A program made the translations under genes and the position numbers. Below are positions 5,358 to 12,508 of a DNA stretch of 12,931 nucleotides, piece by piece. The notes beneath the pieces were generated by a model that made no database searches, was not told where the DNA came from, and saw only the letters and a program-made list of their open reading frames with translations. Position 1 is the stretch's first letter. Each line of letters starts with the position of its first letter. Origin of the DNA: JAFGPJ01 sp964439135 (GTDB taxonomy: Bacteria > Planctomycetota > Phycisphaerae > Sedimentisphaerales > Anaerobacaceae); NCBI GenBank assembly GCA_964439135.1, contig CAYTNN010000136.1, positions 1 to 12,931 on the forward strand, read 5' to 3'.

Positions 5358-7550
5358 TCAGGGCATTCGTTTAAGCCCTTCCCATCGCACATTCCACTTT
5401 CCATTGTCCGGGAAACCGGGCGCCGGACTCTCGGGGCAGCCATCCCAGCCTACTGCCATCATGGCAACGGCTGAGAGCAAGCCGCCGTTTCCCGGTAAAT
5501 ATAAAGGTAGACGGGCTGACTGATAGTTATGCCCGCTGGCCAGGTACCGGTTCTTTTGCGATTCGATAAACAACGCATTGACCGCTTTTTCCGGCTCACC
5601 AAGTCTTGCCGCTGTCATCGCGAGCATCGGATAATCCCAGCCCCAAGTGCTCGGCCAGTCCCATTTCTGTATTACGTGATCCAGCGTCCGTTTCATTGTG
5701 TCCGGATCTATCAGAGGAGTGGGAGGCACGAATCCAAGCGCCGCAACCATGGACGGGTGGTCTTTATAGATTGTGTAGGGCAGCGTTTCGATTGCGGTAT
5801 AGACGCCGTCGCGCACGGTCGGCCGCGAGAGCTGTTTTATCACACTGTCCCAGTTCGGGTCACGTTTAAGACCAAGCCGCTGCCGCCATTTCTGTGCCGT
5901 CTGGAGTCCCCAGTACCAGTAAGCCAGTTCGAAAGTCGGGTTGAGGTTGCGGGCCCTGTCGCGCCCATAGCTTTCCTGTGCCGGAATCATCGCCGGGCCA
6001 AGCACATAACGCTCAGACGCCTGGTCCCACACGGGATACGACGCCATGAATTCAGCGGTTTCAAAGACAATCCGCTTGTATTTTTCCAGTGTCGCCCGGT
6101 CCTGATGAGCCCTGTAGCACAGCTCGGCGTAGTAAATCGGATGCGGCTGCTGCCAGATCAAAAACACGCCGACCGTGCTCGGACTGTCCCTGCCGTCGGG
6201 CGAGGTCATCTTCGGCCAGCGAGCACCCTTGTAGCCCTGAAGCTCGGCGGTGGCTTTGGCTACCGGGAGTATCGACTCGTACCACGGCAGGCTGCGCTCC
6301 AGCAGCTCCGGCCTGTCCCACAGGGCGAAATGAACCGCGTGCCACCAGTGCATCTCCAGGTGAAATTTGCCGAACCAGCTATTATGAACCAGCCCCGTTT
6401 CCTGTGGCGGTGTCGAGCCAGAGCAATTAATCGCCGTAAGGTATTGCGAGAGCACCACCCTGCGCTCCAGTTCCGCAGCGCGGGGATCGGTGCATTCGGA
6501 AAAATCAATCGCCCCTCCGTTTGTCCAGAACTGCCGCCAGTGATTTGCCGCCGCTTTACGCACCGACTGAAAATCTGGCAGCGGTCCGGCGATCTTTGCC
6601 GGCGAAAATCCGAACACAACTTCCAGTGATTGACCATCATGCTGAGTAATCTCATATTCGTGCTGTGATTTGGCTCTAATCCCGCCTCCGGCCGAGCAGG
6701 CGATGCGGACGTAGTACCGGTCGGAATCGAGTATCCGGGTTAAATCGGCCAAGCCGCCGGCGATTTGCGGCCGGGTCGTATGACGGTCCGGATTATCCCA
6801 GTCCGCCGCGTTTCTCCAATCTTCCTTGCCGTAAGGAAATGCCAGCGAGACCGGCAGCCGGCCTTCCGGCAGAAGCGCCGATTCGATGCGAACCGCTAAT
6901 AAGTCACGCTCCGGATGACAAACGGTCATGACCTTGACGGGCCGGTCGTCAATCCTGAACCTGCTGCTCAGCAATCCGCTCCACAAGTACAGAGTCTGTG
7001 AGGTATCGGTCAAGTCCTCGATGCCGGCGGGCGAGCCGTTGGATTTGGTCAGATCAAAGCCGATTTGACCAAGGTGCAAACGATGCGGATTGGCGCGCAG
7101 CCAGGAAGCGGCGGGCGAATATCCGCCGGGGAAATTTCCATCCGAAGCATACGGCACCTTACGCCCCGCGACAACATAATCCTCAAGGGCATCCGCCATC
7201 CGGTAGCCTTCTGCATTGGGCGACGTATGCCAGCCCCACTGGGACTGAGTAAACAGCGGCATGCCCTGCTGATGATACCCGGCGAATGTTTGCAGACCCG
7301 TAATATCGGCGGTGAAAGCGAACCGGCCGTTGCCGACGCTAAGCGGAGTCAGCGGGTCGGGCTTGTCCAGCGTGACATTATGCCGGCTGACCAGCGCATG
7401 GCGGTCGATTTGTTTATTAGACGACATAACCGCCAGAACGTCCGGCCGTGCATGTTCGGATTTCGATCCGCCTACGGCCAGGCAGGTTCCAACAGTCACG
7501 ATAATCAGCAAAAAGCTGCTCTTGATAGAAATATGCTTCAGAGAATCCAA
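5358..7550 (-). CDS. GH65-like six-hairpin glycosidase, unclassified specificity, exported
   Basis: The 730-residue product resembles the (alpha/alpha)6-barrel proteins related to GH65 and GH95 and to the glucosylgalactosylhydroxylysine glucosidase group. Evidence: RHNVTLDKPDPLTPLSVGNG (56-75) followed by FTADITGLQTF opens the N-terminal beta domain; FHLEMHWWHAVHFALW (396-411) and WQQPHPIYYAEL (466-477) mark barrel helices. Conserved acids such as Glu399, Glu526 (IPAQESY) and Glu541 (NPTFELAYW) are candidates for catalysis, but I cannot assign them. A hydrophobic signal segment spans 12-27. The start is TTG at 7550, 6 nt after the GH97 stop and in the same frame, with no Shine-Dalgarno. No ATG or GTG start precedes the signal segment, so TTG (or another rare codon) must serve. 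The neighbours suggest a pectin-derived oligosaccharide as substrate; this is inference. Confidence 0.8.
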   Translation of the reverse strand: MDSLKHISIKSSFLLIIVTVGTCLAVGGSKSEHARPDVLAVMSSNKQIDRHALVSRHNVTLDKPDPLTPLSVGNGRFAFTADITGLQTFAGYHQQGMPLFTQSQWGWHTSPNAEGYRMADALEDYVVAGRKVPYASDGNFPGGYSPAASWLRANPHRLHLGQIGFDLTKSNGSPAGIEDLTDTSQTLYLWSGLLSSRFRIDDRPVKVMTVCHPERDLLAVRIESALLPEGRLPVSLAFPYGKEDWRNAADWDNPDRHTTRPQIAGGLADLTRILDSDRYYVRIACSAGGGIRAKSQHEYEITQHDGQSLEVVFGFSPAKIAGPLPDFQSVRKAAANHWRQFWTNGGAIDFSECTDPRAAELERRVVLSQYLTAINCSGSTPPQETGLVHNSWFGKFHLEMHWWHAVHFALWDRPELLERSLPWYESILPVAKATAELQGYKGARWPKMTSPDGRDSPSTVGVFLIWQQPHPIYYAELCYRAHQDRATLEKYKRIVFETAEFMASYPVWDQASERYVLGPAMIPAQESYGRDRARNLNPTFELAYWYWGLQTAQKWRQRLGLKRDPNWDSVIKQLSRPTVRDGVYTAIETLPYTIYKDHPSMVAALGFVPPTPLIDPDTMKRTLDHVIQKWDWPSTWGWDYPMLAMTAARLGEPEKAVNALFIESQKNRYLASGHNYQSARLPLYLPGNGGLLSAVAMMAVGWDGCPESPAPGFPDNGKWNVRWEGLKRMP

Positions 7551-7556
7551 GGCTGT

Positions 7557-9509
7557 TTAGTCTTTCGAGAATCGGCCCACGAAGCCGCCGCCGCTGCTCA
7601 TCTCGATAGTAAAAGTATCACTTCTACGGGCGGTGCTGTTCTTCAAAACAACAGCGGCGTCGTTTTTCTTGTCATCGCAAACCAGTGACGCGTTGTATTG
7701 TCCCTCACCGAGAAACGACAGTGGCACCTGAATCGTCCTGGCCTGCGGGCCGCACATGACGGCAAGGAACCACGTCCGGCCGGTGCGCCGCGCGAAGACC
7801 GCCAGCTCGCCGATGGCGGATTCCGGCAGCACGATGGTCTGGTCCCACACGGCGGGAATGCTTTTGATTACGTCCACCGCCGGATTGTCGAGAACCGCCT
7901 GCGGATGCGCCGCTACCGTCAAAAGCGGGCTGGCGAAGATGGCCAGGCTGGCGATCTGGTGCGTCCATGTCGTATCCTGGCGGCGGTCGCCGAAGTGCAT
8001 CGTCGTGTAATCGGCATGGCCGGCAAGATAACGGGCGAACGGCAGGATCGTTTCGTGCCGGGCACGCTCGCGCAGCGAACTGCTTTCCATGCCGCGGACC
8101 GCCTCGCGAACCACTTCATTGGGCCATGTGCGGTAACGGCCGGTCGGCTTGTTCGCCCCGTGGAAATTGACCACCATCTGATTTTCGGCGGACTTCCTGA
8201 GCAGGGCTTCGTAATGGTCGATTACTTCTTTGGCTTCGTGATCGAGAAAGTCGATCTTAGTGCCGGCGACTCCGAGTCGGTGCAATCTCGTGAAGAATTC
8301 CTCGCGCTGCTCCGGCGTGCCCAGTTGGTTGCTGTGCTTCCAGAACAATAAACGTACGCCCTGCTGCCTCGAGTATTCCACGAGTTCCTTTATCTGCTCG
8401 TCACTCCACCTGCTCCAGAAACCTTCGAGGATGTGATATTCGTAGCCCAACTGACCGGCCATTCGGGAAAACTCCTTCATGCCTTCGAACGAGCGGTCAC
8501 CGCCGTCAAGGTAGCGCCATACAGCCCGTCCGGGTTTGACCCACGCAGTTTTGATGCCGTCGGGGAAGTACTTCGGATCGGGCGGCGGACACAGGTTGGG
8601 GATAATCGTACTGTTGACAAGCGTGTTTAAGTCCCGACTTACCATTACAACGCGCCAGGGAGTCGTGATCGTGCCGCTGACCGGCGCCGGCTTGCCCAAA
8701 CGCTTAGCTTGCTCGCGCCCGTAGCGCAGCTCGTACGGATAGTTCAGCGGCTGGCGATGTCCGAGCCCCGTGACAAGTCCGCGTCGGCCGTCGGCCTCCA
8801 GGGCCATGCCGGCATAATCAACCAGGTTGGCCTCGGTAATCGAACCGTAGCCGGCATCGCCCGGCAGCTTGAATGTCACGGGCGGCCCGGCCCATTGTCC
8901 CGCCGGCACGTCGGAAATGTCGTTCTTCTTATATGCGGCCTCGTAATGCCCGCCCAGGTCGTGGTACCAGAGAGTCGAACCGGCCGGCACAACGAAGGTC
9001 GTATACTCGTCCGGCACGCGCGAGGCGCTTTGATCGCCGCCGATTACGTGACGGAAGGCCGCGCCGTCGTTAAAGACCCGGACTTCCAGCACGTAATCGG
9101 TGAAAGACAAATCGTGCTGCAGCGAGATTTTCGCACCGTTACATTGATTGACCGCCGTATTATGTGCGCCGTGCCAGGGATAAGTTTCGTCGATTTTATA
9201 ACGATCCACATTTCCGAAAACGACGCCGGTGGAGAGATCATAGCCATCCAGATTCATAACGATCGTGGATGGGTCGATGACCACCGTGTTTCCAAGCGTC
9301 AGCGTGAAGCTCAGACGCTCGGCGTTGGGCAGAATCGTCAGCTTGACGTTCCCATCCGGACTAACTACCCGCACCTGTTCCATTTTTACCCGCTGTGACC
9401 GTCTCGTTCTCTGAGTCTCCCCTGCGAAGCTCGTCTCCGCGAAACACAATGCCGCCACCAAACCAACAGCCATCATCAACATGCCGTTTCGGCAGCTTTT
9501 TTCCTGCAT
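7557..9509 (-). CDS. GH97 retaining-type alpha-galactosidase / beta-L-arabinopyranosidase, exported
   Basis: The 650-residue product has GH97 architecture: signal peptide (about 1-29), N-terminal beta-sandwich (45-300), a (beta/alpha)8 barrel (about 318-545, beginning GIKTAWVKPGRAVWRYLDGG) and a C-terminal beta domain. Asp420 in GTKIDFLD sits where retaining GH97 enzymes carry their nucleophile, and Glu475 in RGMES is 55 residues later. From memory, this equals the Asp415-Glu470 spacing of the Bacteroides alpha-galactosidase BtGal97b. It therefore fits the retaining branch, not the inverting SusB alpha-glucosidase branch. HGANKPTGRYRTWPNE (450-465) is a typical stretch. It has its own ribosome binding site (AGGAG at 9518-9522, 8 nt before ATG) and lies 110 bp after GH78. 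Likely substrates are alpha-galactosyl or beta-L-arabinopyranosyl ends on pectic side chains. Confidence 0.92.
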   Translation of the reverse strand: MQEKSCRNGMLMMAVGLVAALCFAETSFAGETQRTRRSQRVKMEQVRVVSPDGNVKLTILPNAERLSFTLTLGNTVVIDPSTIVMNLDGYDLSTGVVFGNVDRYKIDETYPWHGAHNTAVNQCNGAKISLQHDLSFTDYVLEVRVFNDGAAFRHVIGGDQSASRVPDEYTTFVVPAGSTLWYHDLGGHYEAAYKKNDISDVPAGQWAGPPVTFKLPGDAGYGSITEANLVDYAGMALEADGRRGLVTGLGHRQPLNYPYELRYGREQAKRLGKPAPVSGTITTPWRVVMVSRDLNTLVNSTIIPNLCPPPDPKYFPDGIKTAWVKPGRAVWRYLDGGDRSFEGMKEFSRMAGQLGYEYHILEGFWSRWSDEQIKELVEYSRQQGVRLLFWKHSNQLGTPEQREEFFTRLHRLGVAGTKIDFLDHEAKEVIDHYEALLRKSAENQMVVNFHGANKPTGRYRTWPNEVVREAVRGMESSSLRERARHETILPFARYLAGHADYTTMHFGDRRQDTTWTHQIASLAIFASPLLTVAAHPQAVLDNPAVDVIKSIPAVWDQTIVLPESAIGELAVFARRTGRTWFLAVMCGPQARTIQVPLSFLGEGQYNASLVCDDKKNDAAVVLKNSTARRSDTFTIEMSSGGGFVGRFSKD

Positions 9510-9517
9510 CGCCCTGT

Positions 9518-9522
9518 CTCCT
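9518..9522 (-). promoter_or_regulatory. Ribosome binding site of the GH97 gene
   Basis: AGGAG on the minus strand, 8 nt before the ATG at 9509. It is one of the few strong ribosome binding sites in the cluster, in contrast with the three genes downstream. Confidence 0.7.
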
Positions 9523-9529
9523 GTAATTT

Positions 9530-9599
9530 GGTATTTTGATACCGTCTTAACTTTCCTTTTTCCGGTCGGCGAAGTTTAATAAGGACTCAGATGCCGGCC
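9530..9599 (-). other. Intercistronic hairpins between GH78 and GH97
   Basis: Within the 110-bp gap, GGCCGGC (9593-9599) can pair 6 of 7 positions with GCCGACC (9564-9570) across a 22-nt loop, and GGTAT/ATACC (9530-9543) forms a 5-bp stem with a CAAA loop just before the GH97 ribosome binding site. Neither is followed by a T-run, so they are not typical terminators. They could affect mRNA processing or be chance. No convincing promoter was found here. Confidence 0.25.
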
Positions 9600-9619
9600 A
9601 TTCACCTCGTTATGAATCA

Positions 9620-12454
9620 TCATCTTGCAAATTCGAAATGATAACGGCCTGATCCGATTTGCAGATTGACCATCCCGTTTTCAGTCCGCCCGACTATGAC
9701 ATCGTCGTTTTCGGATAACAATTTTCCCGATTCGATATCCCTGGTCGTGTCCCGCGCAGGAATATGCACCTCGGCTTTTGAATTTACCGGGACCTCGACA
9801 TTCAATATCAATTTGTTATTCTCGATGCGCCATTCCGACGAAATTTTACCGTTCGGAGAATCATAATGTGCTTTAGCCCATTGAATATTGCCGACGAAGG
9901 CGGGTTTTATTATAACCTTCTCGTAAGCCTGAGAATTATCAGCCTGGCTGATTCCCGCAAGCCCGCTATAAAACCACTCCATGATGTGCCCGAGCATAAG
10001 GTGATTGTTCGAGACCTCTTCAAGGGCGGCCCAGGATTCGGTTAACGCCGTAGCACCTTTTTTGAGTTGAAAACCATACCCCGGCACGTCATCGCGGTAA
10101 TTCATTTCATATATCAGCTCCGAAGCTCCCCCGTTTTCCAGTGCCATAACGAGATAATGAAATCCTACGTCGCCGGCCGTGAGTGCCTTCCCGGATTGAT
10201 TGATAGAAGATACAAGGTTATCGAAAACTTCTTTGCGATACCGTTCTTCGAGAAGTCCCACGCACAAAGGCATGGCCATAGCCGTTTGGCTGCCGGTCGA
10301 ATATATTTTTGTCTGAACGTTAAAGAATTTTTTATTGAATGCATCTTTGACTTCTTTCGCCAGCTCAATAAGCTTCACGGACTCATCGTGGTACTTCAGC
10401 ACCTCGGCCATTTTACCGAGCAGAACGATATCGTAGTAATAAATGGCCGTCGCCGTGAGCTGCCGGGGGGTCAGTTGCGCCTCGCCGGGGAATTTAGGCC
10501 CGAGGTCGTACCAGTCGCCGAGCCCGTGCGACAAAATATGATCGTCCGATTTGCCTTCGAGGTAATCCACATATTTTTTCATCATCGGCCAGGAGTTTTC
10601 CATAACGCCGCTGTCGCCGTACCATTTGTAAATTAGCCAGGGTAGTATGACGGCGGCACTTCCCCATTCGGGCGAGTCCCTGAAACCCCCTTCAAACACC
10701 ACGTATTCGGGAGCAATGTCGGGCACCAGGCCGTCATCCGTCTGGGCGTCCATCATGTCGAATACCAGTTTTTTATACAGATTATACAAATCGAAATTAT
10801 AATGTATCGATCCGCCCATCAGATGGGTTTGCTCCATCCAGCCAAGCTTTTCGCGGTGCGGGCAATCCGTAACCACGCTTTGCAGATTGCTCTTTATCGC
10901 CCAGTTAATCAGACTGAATATTTTGTTAAAATGTTCGTTCGAGCATTCGAAACGGCCGATTTGTTCCGTTGAATTTCGTGTATGAAGAAATTTCAGGCTC
11001 AGAATCTTCGGCATATCAACCATTGTCCCGGCCTTCTCGGGCACAGCACCTTCTGCCTGTACGTAACGAAATCCGTAGTAAGTAAAACGGGGCCTCCAAA
11101 TTTCTATGCCATCGCCTTTTAATATGTAGGAAAAATAATACGGGCTGCCCGAAGCCTGCTGATTTACCAGTTTTCGCCCGTTGATTAATTCGCCGGGAAT
11201 CAACTTGACTTGCTGACCTTTTTTTCCCTGCACCTTCAATTCGATGATACCTGCAGCATTCTGGCCAAAATCATAAAGATACGTATCGGCGGCGGGCTCG
11301 ATGATTTCTTTCGGTTCAAAAATCTCTTCGACCTGCAATGGGTAATCAATTTCGGGTATCAAAATCCCTTTGGGCGCCCTTACGGGAACGGCATCGTTCC
11401 ACTGAGACTCGTCGAATCCCGGCTTGTCCCAGCCATTCTGCTCCAACCGGGCGTCATAATCTTCGCCGCCGTAAATGCTCGTAAAGGTGACCGGTGAGGG
11501 CGAAGTTTTCCAGCCCGGTCCTGAAACGAGCGTTTCGGTCGAACCATCGGTGTATATAATTTTCAATTTGCAGATTAATTTCGGCATCCCGAAGGCAACC
11601 ACCAGTTTTCTGTACCTTTCGCGGTTGACGTTATAAAATCCGTTGCCGACAATAACACCGATGCAATTTCCCCCCTTGTTCAGGTTTTCGGTGACATCGT
11701 AAGTATTATAAAGACAGGTCTTCTCGTAATACGTCCAGCCCGGTGTCAAAAAGTCACTGCCGACTTTCGTGCCGTTGATACTCGCTTCATAATGGCCGAG
11801 GCCGCTGATAAAAAGCAGGGCTTCGGCAACCTGCTTGCGAACATCGAACTGCTTACGAAACAAGGGGACTACAGGCCTTTTGACCCCTTTGTCTCCCAAT
11901 CTATCGCCATTCCCGTGAACACCGGGGATTACCAAAAGCGATTCAGGCAGTTCCTCGTAACCGATCCACGCGGCATTATCCCAATCTCTTTGACCGAACA
12001 CGCCGGTTACAAATTTTCCCGTCCGGCTCCATTGCGACTCTTCGTTGTTTTTATCCCGGACTTTTACCCGCCAGAAATAAGTTTGGGCGGACCGCAACTC
12101 TGTCCCTTCATAGGGAACGAGGATGTTCCGCGAACTTTGAATTGTTCCGGAATTCCAGATGTCGTAGCGTCCCGATTCGAGGAATTCCTTCTTCGAAGAA
12201 ACAACGATTTGTCTGGCCGTCTGATGCTGTCCTCTTTCCTGCGATGTCAATTCCCAACTGAACCGTAAATCTTTGAGCGGCACTCCCAGCGGATCGATTC
12301 TGTTTTCGCACCTGATAGATGCAACGCTTACCGTTTCGGCGATACACGGACTCGAACGAAACAATAAAATTATGCTTACGCCCAGCACAAATGAAAGTAC
12401 CCTTAAAGATATCTTCGCAGCATTCATAAGTCTTGAAACAGGTCTCAATGTCAT
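9620..12454 (-). CDS. GH78 alpha-L-rhamnosidase, exported
   Basis: The 944-residue product releases terminal alpha-L-rhamnose, a core sugar of rhamnogalacturonan. Domain order fits GH78: signal peptide (hydrophobic 17-32, end near Ala39), fibronectin-like domain (about 41-150), N-terminal lectin-like domain (195-365), a beta domain with YDFGQNAAG (394-402), the (alpha/alpha)6 barrel (about 495-845) and a C-terminal beta-sandwich. TDCPHREKLGW (529-539) carries the likely general acid Glu535, and ALTESWA (803-809) carries Glu806, placed like the general base. The usual Gly-Asp after the first motif is Glu-Gln here (541-542). I chose ATG at 12454 because GGAGGG lies 6 nt upstream; an in-frame ATG at 12487 adds 11 residues but has no ribosome binding site. 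G+C is about 47% by sampled counts, below its downstream neighbours. Confidence 0.94.
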   Translation of the reverse strand: MTLRPVSRLMNAAKISLRVLSFVLGVSIILLFRSSPCIAETVSVASIRCENRIDPLGVPLKDLRFSWELTSQERGQHQTARQIVVSSKKEFLESGRYDIWNSGTIQSSRNILVPYEGTELRSAQTYFWRVKVRDKNNEESQWSRTGKFVTGVFGQRDWDNAAWIGYEELPESLLVIPGVHGNGDRLGDKGVKRPVVPLFRKQFDVRKQVAEALLFISGLGHYEASINGTKVGSDFLTPGWTYYEKTCLYNTYDVTENLNKGGNCIGVIVGNGFYNVNRERYRKLVVAFGMPKLICKLKIIYTDGSTETLVSGPGWKTSPSPVTFTSIYGGEDYDARLEQNGWDKPGFDESQWNDAVPVRAPKGILIPEIDYPLQVEEIFEPKEIIEPAADTYLYDFGQNAAGIIELKVQGKKGQQVKLIPGELINGRKLVNQQASGSPYYFSYILKGDGIEIWRPRFTYYGFRYVQAEGAVPEKAGTMVDMPKILSLKFLHTRNSTEQIGRFECSNEHFNKIFSLINWAIKSNLQSVVTDCPHREKLGWMEQTHLMGGSIHYNFDLYNLYKKLVFDMMDAQTDDGLVPDIAPEYVVFEGGFRDSPEWGSAAVILPWLIYKWYGDSGVMENSWPMMKKYVDYLEGKSDDHILSHGLGDWYDLGPKFPGEAQLTPRQLTATAIYYYDIVLLGKMAEVLKYHDESVKLIELAKEVKDAFNKKFFNVQTKIYSTGSQTAMAMPLCVGLLEERYRKEVFDNLVSSINQSGKALTAGDVGFHYLVMALENGGASELIYEMNYRDDVPGYGFQLKKGATALTESWAALEEVSNNHLMLGHIMEWFYSGLAGISQADNSQAYEKVIIKPAFVGNIQWAKAHYDSPNGKISSEWRIENNKLILNVEVPVNSKAEVHIPARDTTRDIESGKLLSENDDVIVGRTENGMVNLQIGSGRYHFEFAR

Positions 12455-12460
12455 ATTAAT

Positions 12461-12466
12461 CCCTCC
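12461..12466 (-). promoter_or_regulatory. Ribosome binding site deciding the GH78 start
   Basis: GGAGGG on the minus strand, 6 nt before the ATG at 12454. It lies downstream of the alternative in-frame ATG at 12487 and so selects the shorter protein, whose N-terminus is a normal signal peptide. Confidence 0.8.
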
Positions 12467-12508
12467 AACGGAATGCCCCGGTCCCATGATGCAGCCCGGA
12501 CGACTGGT

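Noticed and set aside
8709..9398. 229-codon plus-strand frame inside the GH97 gene
   Set aside because: The same reasoning applies: the GH97 frame has clear motifs throughout and this frame has none.
9510..9619. Promoter in the gap before GH97
   Set aside because: No -35/-10 pair with acceptable spacing was found; the best match (TGAATG-N17-TATTAA) is poor.
12452..12487. Longer GH78 start at 12487
   Set aside because: No ribosome binding site precedes it, and the added residues are not signal-peptide-like; the ATG at 12454 has GGAGGG at ideal spacing.
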